Positions 30,632 to 38,704 of a DNA stretch of 39,415 nt are shown here, one piece after another. Position 1 is the first letter of the stretch, and every line of letters starts with the position of its first letter. A program made the translations under genes and the position numbers. The notes under the pieces are model-generated. The model saw only the letters and a list, made by a program, of their open reading frames with translations, made no database searches and was not told where the DNA came from. The DNA comes from Halococcus morrhuae DSM 1307 (GTDB lineage Archaea; Halobacteriota; Halobacteria; Halobacteriales; Halococcaceae): assembly GCF_000336695.1 (NCBI RefSeq), contig NZ_AOMC01000152.1, positions 80,538 to 119,952 of the forward strand, read 5' to 3'.

Positions 30632-32560
30632 TTAGGCCGACGAGTCGTCGGCCTCGTCCTCGCCGTCGATATCGACGTCCTCGAAGTCGGCGTCAACGTA
30701 CTCCTCGTCGTCACCGTCGCCGCCAGCGCCACCCATGTCGCCCATGCCACCGGGGCCGGCACCCGCCGTGCCTGCCCCGCCAGCGCCGCCCGCACCGCCG
30801 GCGGCCTGCTGTGCGGCCTCCTGCTGTTCGTACATCTGCTTGCCGATCTCCTGAAGCTCCGTCGAGAGCTCCTCGGTGGCGTCCTGGAGCTCCTCGGTCG
30901 TCGCGTCCTCGTCCTCCAGAACTGCTTCGACGTCCTCGATGGCATCCTCGATGTCAGCCCGGAGGTCGTCTTCGACTTCCTCCTCGTTCTCCTCTAGGAG
31001 CGAGTTCGCGCGCTGGACCGAGCTCTCGGCCTCGTTGCGCGCCTCGATGCGCTCGCGGCGCTGCTCGTCCTCCTCGGCGTACTCCTCGGCCTCCTCCTGC
31101 ATGCGGTCGATCTCGTCGTCCGAGAGCCCCGCACCGCCCTCGATGGTGATCTCCTCGGAGTTGCCCGAGCCCTGGTCGTGGGCCTCGACGTTGACGATGC
31201 CGTTCTCGTCGATGTTGAACGTCACCTCGATCTGGGGCGTTCCGGCGGGCGCGGGCGGGATACCCGAGAGCTGGAACTCGCCGAGGAGTTCGTTCTCGTC
31301 GGCGATCTCGCGCTCACCCTGGAACACGCGTACCTGAACCTGGGTCTGATTCGCGGCCGCGGTCGTGAACACCTTCGACTCCTCGGTCGGGATCGTCGTG
31401 TTCTTGTCGATGAGACGCTCGAAGAGGCCACCCTTGACCTCGATGCCCAGCGAAAGCGGCGTCACGTCGAGCAGCACGATATCGTCGACGTCGCCCGCGA
31501 GCACGCCGCCCTGGATGGCCGCGCCGAGGGCGACGGCCTCGTCGGGGTTGACGTTCTTCTGGGGGTCCTGACCGACGATCTCCGAGACCTGTTCTTGGAC
31601 CTGAGGCATCCGCGTCGACCCGCCGACGAGGATCACCTCGTCGATGTCGTCGGCGTCGTAGTCCGCGTCGTCGAGCGCTTGCTGGGTCGGGTCGACAGTT
31701 CTGTCGATCAGGTCGGAGGTAAGCGACTCGAACGTCGCGCGAGTGAGTTTCTCCTCCAGATGGACTGGTCCCGAATCCGTCGCGGTGATGAACGGGAGGT
31801 TGATCGTCGTCTCCTTCCGGTTGGAGAGTTCGATCTTGGCCTCCTCGGCGGCGTCCTTCAGCCGCTGGAGCGCCTGGCGGTCCTCGCGGAGATCGAAGCC
31901 GTGCTCTGACTCGAACTCCTCGGCGAGGTGGTCGATGATGGCCTCGTCCCAGTCGTCGCCACCGAGGTCGTTGTCGCCGTTCGTGGCGACGACCTCGTAG
32001 ACGCCGCCACCGAGATCGAGAACGGAGACGTCGAAGGTCCCCCCACCGAGATCGTAGACCATGACGGTCTGGTCGGAGTCGTCGTCGAGCCCGTAGGCCA
32101 TCGACGCCGCGGTCGGCTCGTTGATGATGCGCTCGACGTCGAAACCGGCGATCTCGCCGGCGTCCTTCGTCGCCTGGCGCTGGCTGTCGGAGAAGTAGGC
32201 GGGGACGGTGATCACGGCTTTCTCGATCTCGTCGCCGAGATACTCCTCGGCGTCGCGCTTGATCTTGCCGAGGATGAGCGCCGAGATCTCTTCGGGCGTG
32301 TAGTCCTCGCCGTCGATCTCGACGGTGTGGTCCTCGCCGATGAACCGTTTGATCGACTCCACAGTTCGATCGGGGTTCTGGATCGCCTGGTTCTTCGCGG
32401 GTTTGCCGACGAGACGCTCGTCGTCGGTGAACGCCACCACGGAGGGTGTGGTGCGGTCGCCCTCGCCGTTGACGATGATCTCAGGATCGCTGCCTTCCAT
32501 CACTGCGAACGCCGAGTTCGTCGTCCCGAGGTCGATACCGAGGATCTTGTTGCTCGCCAT
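30632..32560 (-). CDS. dnaK: Hsp70 chaperone DnaK
   Basis: DnaK folds proteins with GrpE and DnaJ in an ATP cycle. The 642-residue protein has the ATPase motifs [11 protein letters not shown] (near residue 8), [13 protein letters not shown], and [14 protein letters not shown], then the substrate-binding domain from about 365 and a helical lid. The tail is Gly/Ala/Gln-rich and then acidic, ending DEADDSSA, as in haloarchaeal DnaK. The start [16 protein letters not shown] is ATG 32560, not 32572. A TATA-like GTTAAAAG at 32589-32596 lies 32 nt upstream. grpE lies upstream on the same strand, separated by a DUF2071 gene on the other strand. Confidence 0.98.
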   Translation of the reverse strand: MASNKILGIDLGTTNSAFAVMEGSDPEIIVNGEGDRTTPSVVAFTDDERLVGKPAKNQAIQNPDRTVESIKRFIGEDHTVEIDGEDYTPEEISALILGKIKRDAEEYLGDEIEKAVITVPAYFSDSQRQATKDAGEIAGFDVERIINEPTAASMAYGLDDDSDQTVMVYDLGGGTFDVSVLDLGGGVYEVVATNGDNDLGGDDWDEAIIDHLAEEFESEHGFDLREDRQALQRLKDAAEEAKIELSNRKETTINLPFITATDSGPVHLEEKLTRATFESLTSDLIDRTVDPTQQALDDADYDADDIDEVILVGGSTRMPQVQEQVSEIVGQDPQKNVNPDEAVALGAAIQGGVLAGDVDDIVLLDVTPLSLGIEVKGGLFERLIDKNTTIPTEESKVFTTAAANQTQVQVRVFQGEREIADENELLGEFQLSGIPPAPAGTPQIEVTFNIDENGIVNVEAHDQGSGNSEEITIEGGAGLSDDEIDRMQEEAEEYAEEDEQRRERIEARNEAESSVQRANSLLEENEEEVEDDLRADIEDAIEDVEAVLEDEDATTEELQDATEELSTELQEIGKQMYEQQEAAQQAAGGAGGAGGAGTAGAGPGGMGDMGGAGGDGDDEEYVDADFEDVDIDGEDEADDSSA

Positions 32561-32588
32561 TGTTGGCCCCAACTATCGCTTTGGGCCG

Positions 32589-32596
32589 GTTAAAAG
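32589..32596 (-). promoter_or_regulatory. TATA box of dnaK
   Basis: CTTTTAAC on the minus strand lies 32 nt before the dnaK ATG. Between box and start, GGCCC and GGGCC (32565-32587) form a short inverted repeat that might serve heat-shock regulation. Confidence 0.55.
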
Positions 32597-32756
32597 TTGC
32601 TAGATACGCCGACTCATCCCACCGCGCGCTGGTCTCCCCTGCTGCGGTTTTCGGGCCATCCCTGCTTGCGACCCACGGCGTATAAATCGGACCGCAACAC
32701 GACCGCTCGTCCGACCCAGCGGAAAGGGCCAAGCCGCTCGCCGCCCTCGATCGGGT

Positions 32757-33464
32757 ATGGTTGTCGCGCTCGCGATGGAGTGGCGAGAGCTCCTGTTCGC
32801 CAACTGGCCCGTGGATCCTGACATCGTCTCGGCACACCTCCCCGACGCGCTCGCCGTCGATAGCCACGACGGCAGCGCCTGGCTCTCGGTCGTGCCGTTC
32901 ACCAACGCCGCCGTCCGCCCGCGCCGGCTGCCGAGCCGACTCGGGATCGACCTCCCCGAACTCAACCTCCGCACCTACGTCACCGTCGATGGCACGCCCA
33001 GCGTCTACTTCTTCAGCCTCGACGCCGAGGGACTCCTCGGCGTGATCGGCGCACGACTGTTCCATCACCTCCCGTACTACTACGCACGCATGCGCCACGG
33101 GCGCGACGGAAACGGCCGCAACCGCTTCGAGAGCCGACGCCTGCATCCCGGAGCCAGACCCGTGGAGTTCCAGGCGAGCTACGAGCCTGCCGGCGAACGA
33201 CTCGATCCATCACCCGACTCGCTGGCGACGTTCCTCACCAAGCGCTACCGGTTCGACACCGAAGCGCCGGACGGGAGCGTTCGCTACTCGAACGTGAACC
33301 ACGATCCCTGGTCGCTGTATCCCGCCGACGTGACGATCGAGGAAAATTTTCTCTTTCGCGCGAACGGGTTCGCCGATCCGCCCGGGGAGCCGGTCTGTTA
33401 CTACAGCCCCGGCGTCGACATCACCGCGTCGCCGAGTCGAGCACGGGACGACGCTACTCGCTGA
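32757..33464 (+). CDS. DUF2071 (YqjF-like) protein
   Basis: A 235-residue DUF2071 protein, function unknown. Characteristic blocks are MEWRELLFANWPVDPDIVSAHLP near the start, AWLSVVPFTNAAVRPR, LPELNLRTYVTVDGTPSVYF and the C-terminal LFRANGFADPPGEPVCYYSPGVD. It lies between dnaK and grpE but on the opposite strand. Its 3' end overlaps that of grpE by 11 nt. An ATG at 32775 is an alternative start. A TATA-like GTATAAAT at about 32681-32688 lies further upstream and would give a leader of about 45 nt. Confidence 0.87.
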   Translation: MVVALAMEWRELLFANWPVDPDIVSAHLPDALAVDSHDGSAWLSVVPFTNAAVRPRRLPSRLGIDLPELNLRTYVTVDGTPSVYFFSLDAEGLLGVIGARLFHHLPYYYARMRHGRDGNGRNRFESRRLHPGARPVEFQASYEPAGERLDPSPDSLATFLTKRYRFDTEAPDGSVRYSNVNHDPWSLYPADVTIEENFLFRANGFADPPGEPVCYYSPGVDITASPSRARDDATR

Positions 33465-34080
33465 CGGTGATCTGTGCCGGGCGGAGCACCTTCTCACCCA
33501 TCTCGTAGCCCGGACGATAGAGCTCGGCGATCGTGTCTTCGGGCTGGTCGCTGTCGACGCGCAGCATGACCTCGTGGCGCTGCGGATCGACCGCATCGCC
33601 CGCGTCGGGTTCGATCGCCGTGACGTTCTCCTCGTCGAGGATCCGGTCGAACTCCTCCAGCGTGCTCTCGACGCCCGGGCGGATGTCCGCGTCCTCGTCC
33701 TGCGAGAGCGCCCGCGAGAGATTGTCGCGCACGTCGAGCAGACGCCCGACGAGGTCCTCGGTGGCGCGCTCGCGCAGTTCCTCCTGCTGGCGCTCGGTGC
33801 GCTGCTTGTAGTTCTGGAAGTCCGCCTGTTTGCGCGTCAGTTTCGATTCGAGCTCGTCGATCTCTTCGTCCCGTTCCTCGACGCTCCGCTCGGCGTCCGC
33901 GGCGCGCGCGCGCAGCGTACGCACCTCGTCTGCGAGTTCGTCGGTCGTCGCCTCCTCGATGCGCGCTTCGAGGCTCTCGAACCCCTCTTCGTCCTCGGTC
34001 ACGCCGTCGGTGCCCGCGTCCTCGTCGTCGACTGGCGCTTCGGCGGCCGACTCGTCGACCCCGACGTCGTTGTCGCTCAT
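33454..34080 (-). CDS. grpE: Nucleotide-exchange factor GrpE
   Basis: GrpE releases ADP from DnaK. The 208-residue protein has an acidic disordered N-terminus (1-45), a long coiled-coil helix (about 50-125, with ELESKLTRKQADFQNYKQRT) and a C-terminal beta domain ending with AELYRPGYEMGEKVLRPAQI, the family signature. The frame opens at 34107, but ATG 34080 has a TATA-like ACAAAAG at 34104-34110, 27 nt upstream. It overlaps the convergent DUF2071 gene by 11 nt. Confidence 0.96.
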   Translation of the reverse strand: MSDNDVGVDESAAEAPVDDEDAGTDGVTEDEEGFESLEARIEEATTDELADEVRTLRARAADAERSVEERDEEIDELESKLTRKQADFQNYKQRTERQQEELRERATEDLVGRLLDVRDNLSRALSQDEDADIRPGVESTLEEFDRILDEENVTAIEPDAGDAVDPQRHEVMLRVDSDQPEDTIAELYRPGYEMGEKVLRPAQITVSE

Positions 34081-34120
34081 GCTCGAACCGAGTCGATACA
34101 CGGACAAAAGGATTCAGAAA

Positions 34121-34136
34121 GCCGCTGCGCAGCGGC
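34121..34136. repeat. 16-bp perfect palindrome between grpE and xpb
   Basis: GCCGCTGCGCAGCGGC is identical on both strands and lies between the divergent TATA boxes of grpE and xpb, so it may be a shared operator. Confidence 0.5.
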
Positions 34137-34151
34137 GAGCGGATGGACAGC

Positions 34152-34158
34152 GATTAAC
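34152..34158 (+). promoter_or_regulatory. TATA box of xpb
   Basis: GATTAAC is centred 26 nt before the GTG at 34181, supporting that non-ATG start over the open extension to 33830 within grpE. Confidence 0.55.
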
Positions 34159-34180
34159 GACGCGCACCCGTACGGCGGCC

Positions 34181-35569
34181 GTGGCGGACGTCACGCTCAG
34201 CTTCGAGGACGGCACCATCCGCGTCGCGGGCGGTGCCGATCTCGATCTCCCCGTCGAACGCGATCCGCGATCGAAGACCGGTCGTGCGCCCGCCGTGCGC
34301 TACGCGGCGCTGGTCGCGGCGCTCGACGGTCGCGACGTCGACTACGATGACCGTGTGCTGGCTGCGCCGGCGCTCGACGGTCGCGACGTCGACTACGATG
34401 ACCGTGTGCTGGCTGCGCCGGCGCTCGACGTCGCCTCGGCGTACGAACTCCGAGAATATCAGCAGACGGCGCTCGACGCGTGGCGGGCGAACGACGACCG
34501 GGGCTGTCTCGAACTCCCGACGGGCAGCGGGAAGACCGTCATCGGCATCGAAGCCATCGAGAAATTGAGGACCGCGGCGCTGGTCGTCGTCCCCACGATC
34601 GATCTTCTGGAGCAGTGGCGACGCGAGCTCGAAACCGAGTTCGGGATCCCGATCGGCCAGCTCGGCGGCGGCGAGCAGCGTGTCGAGGCGCTCACCGTCG
34701 CGACCTACGATTCGGCGTACCTGCGTGCCGAGGACATCGGCGATCGCTTCGGGCTCGTCGTCTTCGACGAAGTCCACCACCTCGGCAGTGAAGGATATCG
34801 CGACATCGCTCGCCTGCTCGCCGCACCCGCCAGACTGGGTCTGACGGCGACCTTCGAGCGACCCGACGGCGCACACGAGGCCATCGAGGCACTCTGTGGC
34901 CCGCTCGTCCACCGCATCGCGCCCGACGAGCTCGCCGGCGACCACCTCGCGGCCTACGACATCAAGCGACTCGACGTCGCGCTCTCCGACGAGGAACGGG
35001 CGGAGTACGACGAACATCGCGAGACGTTCACGAACTATCTCGCACAGTCGAACCTCGACATGCGAAGCGGCAGCGACTACCGAAAGCTCGTCATGCGTTC
35101 GGGCTCCGATCCGGCGGCGCGCGAGGCGCTGCTCGCGAACCAGCGCGCCCGTGAGGTGATGATGAACGCCGACGCCAAGGTCGCAACCCTCGCCGACCTG
35201 CTCGATCGCCACCAGGGGGATCGGATCATCGTCTTCACCGCGCACAACGACTTGGTCTATCGCCTCTCGGAACGGTTCCTCCTGCCGGCGATCACCCACC
35301 AGACGGGGGCGAGCGAGCGCCGCGAGATACTCGAAAAGTTCCGAAGCGGGAGCTACTCGCGGGTCGTCACGGCGAACGTCCTGGACGAGGGCGTCGACGT
35401 GCCGGACGCGAACGTCGCGATCGTCCTCTCGGGTAGCGGTTCCGAACGGGAGTTCACTCAGCGCCTCGGCCGGGTGTTACGCCCGACCGAGGACGGCGGG
35501 CGGGCGCTGCTCTACGAGGTCGTCACCGAAGCGACCGCCGAGGAGCGCGTCGCCGAGCGCCGACACTGA
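34181..35569 (+). CDS. xpb: XPB/Rad25-family DNA helicase
   Basis: Archaeal XPB is a superfamily 2 DNA helicase that works with the Bax1 nuclease, probably in repair. The 462-residue protein has a Q-motif-like ELREYQQTALDAW (89-101), Walker A LPTGSGKT (112-119, Lys118), motif II DEVHH (196-200), motif III GLTATFERPDG and motif VI QRLGRVLRP (427-435). The start is GTG 34181, supported by a TATA box. Residues 48-64 and 65-81 are an exact duplicate of 17 residues, just before the helicase core; without it the length is the usual ~445. bax1 follows 39 nt later. Confidence 0.95.
   Translation: MADVTLSFEDGTIRVAGGADLDLPVERDPRSKTGRAPAVRYAALVAALDGRDVDYDDRVLAAPALDGRDVDYDDRVLAAPALDVASAYELREYQQTALDAWRANDDRGCLELPTGSGKTVIGIEAIEKLRTAALVVVPTIDLLEQWRRELETEFGIPIGQLGGGEQRVEALTVATYDSAYLRAEDIGDRFGLVVFDEVHHLGSEGYRDIARLLAAPARLGLTATFERPDGAHEAIEALCGPLVHRIAPDELAGDHLAAYDIKRLDVALSDEERAEYDEHRETFTNYLAQSNLDMRSGSDYRKLVMRSGSDPAAREALLANQRAREVMMNADAKVATLADLLDRHQGDRIIVFTAHNDLVYRLSERFLLPAITHQTGASERREILEKFRSGSYSRVVTANVLDEGVDVPDANVAIVLSGSGSEREFTQRLGRVLRPTEDGGRALLYEVVTEATAEERVAERRH
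34322..34423 (+). repeat. Perfect 51-bp tandem duplication inside xpb
   Basis: Two identical 51-bp units (34322-34372 and 34373-34423) lie head to tail, keeping the frame. Each encodes LDGRDVDYDDRVLAAPA. The next 7 nt begin a third copy. Zero differences between units implies a very recent event or an assembly artefact. Confidence 0.95.
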
Positions 35570-35579
35570 GGACGAGGGC

Positions 35580-35586
35580 GTTTTGG
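35580..35586 (+). promoter_or_regulatory. TATA-like box of bax1
   Basis: GTTTTGG is centred 26 nt before the GTG at 35609, so bax1 may have its own leaderless transcript in addition to read-through from xpb. Confidence 0.4.
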
Positions 35587-35608
35587 CCATCGCCGCCCGA
35601 ACGACCCT

Positions 35609-37183
35609 GTGCTCACGAAGGACCTCCTCCGGGTGTCGCGGGCGGGCGGTGGCTACCACCCGCAGTTCACAGCCAGGGAAGATCGCCCGCTCGCGGCACG
35701 GGTCATCGGGGTCTATCAGGGCCACGTCGGCCGGTCGCGCGCCGATCTCGACGACGCGCTCGCGGCTCTCGAAGGGGAGGCCGACGATTTCAAACTCGTT
35801 CGCGGGTTCGCCAAACTCCTGGAGCGCGAGGCGACCTTCGAGACGCGCAGCGAGCTGGCCCCCGAGCGTGCCCGGAGCACGGCGTTCGCGGCTGCCGAAT
35901 CCGTTGGCGTCGTGACCGAAGACGACCGCGAGCGCGCGCTGTCGCGGGCCGCCGATCGGCTCGATGCCACGTCGGGGACGGTTGCGGGCTCGCTGTACGC
36001 CGATCTCGACGAGCGACAGATTCTCGTCGACCTCGACGTTCCCTGGGATCCCGAGGAGCTCTGCGCCCAGTACGACCTCTCGCTGGCACAGACAGCTCTG
36101 TTCGACGCGACCGAGCTGCGCGTGCGGAGTTCCGATCCGAAGGCGCTCGTCTCGGCGGTCAAACGGCTGCGACTGCTCTACGAGATCCGGAAGACGGGCG
36201 AGTCGGGGGCGGCACTCTCCGAGCGGGAAGTCCACGTGACGGGCCCCGATAGCCTCTTTCGCCGGACGAGGCGCTACGGCACTCGATTCGCCCGACTGCT
36301 CAGGAGCGTCACGAAAGCGGGCGAGTGGGAGCTCGCGGCGACGATCGACGACCGCGGGACCGAGCGCGAACTCCGGCTCACACAGGCCGATCTCCAGCCG
36401 CCGGGAACCGAGCCGGTGGTCGAAATCGACTACGACAGCCAGGTGGAGGCCGACTTCGCCGCGCGGTTCGACGCGCTCGATCTCGACTGGGAGCTCACCC
36501 GCGAGCCCGAGCCGCTCGAAACCGGCGCGCGGGTGATGATCCCTGATTTCGCCTTCGAGTGGCAGCATGGGGTTCCCGATGTCGCCGCCAGTGACTCGGA
36601 AGCAGGGAAGACGACGACTTCCCGTGATTTTCGTGTCTTCTTCGAGATCATGGGGTTCTGGACGCCAGACTACGTCCAGAAGAAGCTCGGCCAGATCGAG
36701 GGCCTGGAGGCGGTCGAGCTCGTCGTCGCGGTCGACGAGTCGCTCGGCGTCGGCGAGGAGCTCGAAGCCCGTGATGCCCGTGCGATCCCGTACACCGGAT
36801 CGGTGCGGGTGCGTGACGTCCGCGATGCACTCCGAGAGTACGAGAACCGATTGAACGCGGAGAGTGCGGCGGCGCTGCCCGACGAGCTCGTCCCGGAGGA
36901 CGACGCGATCTCGCTGGCGGCGCTCGCCGCCGAGCATGGCGTGAGCGAGAGCGCTATCGAGGAGAAACGGTTTCCCGAACACGAACTGGTCGGCCGAACG
37001 CTCGTTCGCCCGTCCGTTCTCTCGGCGCTCGACGCCGATATCGAACCGGAGATGGCGTTCTCGACGGTCGAAGAACGGATCGCCGAGGCGGGGATCGACG
37101 ACGCGAGCGCGGTGCTTTCATGGCTCGGCTATCGCGTGGAGTGGGAAGGATTGAGCGGTGGGACGGTGCGCGAGAAGGACTGA
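35609..37183 (+). CDS. bax1: Bax1, DUF790 nuclease partner of XPB
   Basis: A 524-residue DUF790 protein. This family includes Bax1, a structure-specific nuclease that binds archaeal XPB. The N-terminus starts MLTKDLLRVSRAGGGYHPQF. The putative PD-(D/E)XK nuclease core is at about 285-400: EIDYDSQVEADFAARFDALD, VMIPDFAFEW with a candidate metal-binding Asp, and FFEIMGFWTPDYVQKKLGQI with Glu and Lys. The C-terminus (from about 430) carries a helix-turn-helix-like ISLAALAAEHGVSESAIEEK. The start is GTG at 35609. Synteny with xpb strongly supports the assignment. Confidence 0.93.
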   Translation: MLTKDLLRVSRAGGGYHPQFTAREDRPLAARVIGVYQGHVGRSRADLDDALAALEGEADDFKLVRGFAKLLEREATFETRSELAPERARSTAFAAAESVGVVTEDDRERALSRAADRLDATSGTVAGSLYADLDERQILVDLDVPWDPEELCAQYDLSLAQTALFDATELRVRSSDPKALVSAVKRLRLLYEIRKTGESGAALSEREVHVTGPDSLFRRTRRYGTRFARLLRSVTKAGEWELAATIDDRGTERELRLTQADLQPPGTEPVVEIDYDSQVEADFAARFDALDLDWELTREPEPLETGARVMIPDFAFEWQHGVPDVAASDSEAGKTTTSRDFRVFFEIMGFWTPDYVQKKLGQIEGLEAVELVVAVDESLGVGEELEARDARAIPYTGSVRVRDVRDALREYENRLNAESAAALPDELVPEDDAISLAALAAEHGVSESAIEEKRFPEHELVGRTLVRPSVLSALDADIEPEMAFSTVEERIAEAGIDDASAVLSWLGYRVEWEGLSGGTVREKD

Positions 37184-37384
37184 GTCATCCGTTTCGTTCC
37201 GTGTCGATGCATTGGACCGATCGTCTCGATAGCACTGTCCCGCTCCCTCGCCGTTTTTTAGATAGTACTAATCCTATACTTAGACAGAAACAACTAAATG
37301 GATGGATAGCTCGTGTCCAATCGAAATGGTCGACGAACGATCGGCTGCCCACACCGCGGCGTGGGCGTCACTGCGAGGGGTATC
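37184..37384 (+). promoter_or_regulatory. AT-rich upstream region of the multicopper oxidase gene
   Basis: This gap contains one of the most AT-rich stretches of the window (37254-37300), with TTTTTTAG and CTATACTTA (37274-37282) as a likely TATA region. The transcript would start near 37305, leaving a leader of about 80 nt before ATG 37385. GAGGGG at 37375-37380 is a candidate ribosome-binding site. The region could hold metal-responsive regulator sites. Confidence 0.45.
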
Positions 37385-38704
37385 ATGCCATCGATGAACG
37401 AAGACGACGCGGCGTCGATGACCGAGCAGCTCGAAACCAGGCTGGTCGATTCCATCGAAGACCACGAGGGCGTCTCGCGCCGCACGGTGCTTGGCGGTCT
37501 CGCTCTCGCCGGTGGCTCGGCCATCACGGGCATCGGAGCCGCGCAATCGGGCAACGAAAGCGGCGGCAACGCGACCGCCGGCCACGATGCCAGCTTCGGG
37601 ACGCCCGGGAAATACACCGAGAAGAATTTCGATCCACACGGCTATCTCCGTGAGTTCAACACCGGCGACTCGACAAACAAGCGTGACGCGATCTTCGGCA
37701 AGAAGGACGATCTGAACGCCGGGGTCTCACAGGAGAACGGACAGACCGTTCGCGAGTTCAACCTCACCGCGGTCCCCGAAGAGATCGAGATCGCCCCCGG
37801 CGTCACCTTCCCCTCGTGGATGTACAACGGGCAGGTTCCTGCGCCGACGCTCCGTGTCGAAGAGGGCGATCTCATTCGGATCAATTTCACGAACGGGTTC
37901 GCCGATATGGCGCACACGATCCACCCACACGTCCAGAACCTCAACCCGGCAATGGACGGGGTGCCACAGAACGGACCCGGGGCGATCAAACCCGGCGAGA
38001 CGTTCACCTACGAGTGGCAGGCCCGACCCGCCGGCACCCATCTCTACCACTGCCACATGCTCCCGCTGAAGGCGCACATTCACCGGGGCATGTACGGTAC
38101 GATCATCATCGACCCGAAACCCGAGAACGTCCGGGAGAACCCTCGGGATTACATCGATTATCACGGACCGATCACCGACGAGGTGCGTGAGATGGCCGTC
38201 GAGCGCGCGAAGAGTCGGAACATGATCTCACACGCCGACTACGTTCCCGACGGCTACGACGATATCGACGAGATGGTGATAATGATGAACGGCTTCGATA
38301 CCAACTTCGATGCCGACAACGAAGTCTACGCGGCCAACACCCGCGCGTTCGCCTACGCACCGGCGAAGACGGAAAAGTACAACGGCGAGTGGGAAGGCGG
38401 CAAGACGAAACATCCCATCGAGATCAAGAAGAACAACCTCCAGCGAGTGCACGTGATTCAGACGCTCGAATACGACTTCATCAACTCGTTCCACACCCAC
38501 TCACAGTTCTTCGATTACTACGACGCCGGGACGACGCTGTTCCCGAACCGGAGCACCATCGACACCGTGATGATGTGTCAGGCCCAGCGCGGCCTGTTCG
38601 AGATCGACTACAGCGACCACCAGCCGGGACTGTTCATGTTCCACGGCCACCAGTCCGAGTTCGCCGAGCAGGGCTGGATGAGTTTCTTCGAGGTGACCGA
38701 ATGA
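37385..38704 (+). CDS. TAT-exported two-domain multicopper oxidase
   Basis: A 439-residue multicopper oxidase-like protein exported folded by the TAT pathway: SRRTVLGGLALAGGSAITGI starts at residue 31. The first cupredoxin domain has HTIHPH (177-182) and the copper block YHCHMLPLKAHIHRGMYG with Cys223, His224, His231/233 and Met236. The second domain has HTHSQFFDYY and FMFHGHQSEFAEQGWMSFFE near the end. The domain count resembles copper nitrite reductase, but I do not see the exact NirK signature. Several starts are possible (GTG 37313, ATG 37385, 37394, 37418). The stop overlaps the next gene by 4 nt (ATGA), so it is coupled to a transporter. Confidence 0.85.
   Translation: MPSMNEDDAASMTEQLETRLVDSIEDHEGVSRRTVLGGLALAGGSAITGIGAAQSGNESGGNATAGHDASFGTPGKYTEKNFDPHGYLREFNTGDSTNKRDAIFGKKDDLNAGVSQENGQTVREFNLTAVPEEIEIAPGVTFPSWMYNGQVPAPTLRVEEGDLIRINFTNGFADMAHTIHPHVQNLNPAMDGVPQNGPGAIKPGETFTYEWQARPAGTHLYHCHMLPLKAHIHRGMYGTIIIDPKPENVRENPRDYIDYHGPITDEVREMAVERAKSRNMISHADYVPDGYDDIDEMVIMMNGFDTNFDADNEVYAANTRAFAYAPAKTEKYNGEWEGGKTKHPIEIKKNNLQRVHVIQTLEYDFINSFHTHSQFFDYYDAGTTLFPNRSTIDTVMMCQAQRGLFEIDYSDHQPGLFMFHGHQSEFAEQGWMSFFEVTE

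Noticed and set aside
34322-34423. CRISPR-like or satellite repeat
   Set aside because: Only two units, no spacers, in frame within xpb; it is a simple tandem duplication.
37385-38704. Call as copper nitrite reductase NirK
   Set aside because: Domain count fits, but the YHCHMLPLKAHIHRG copper block differs from the NirK pattern I know, and the neighbour is a transporter rather than denitrification genes.
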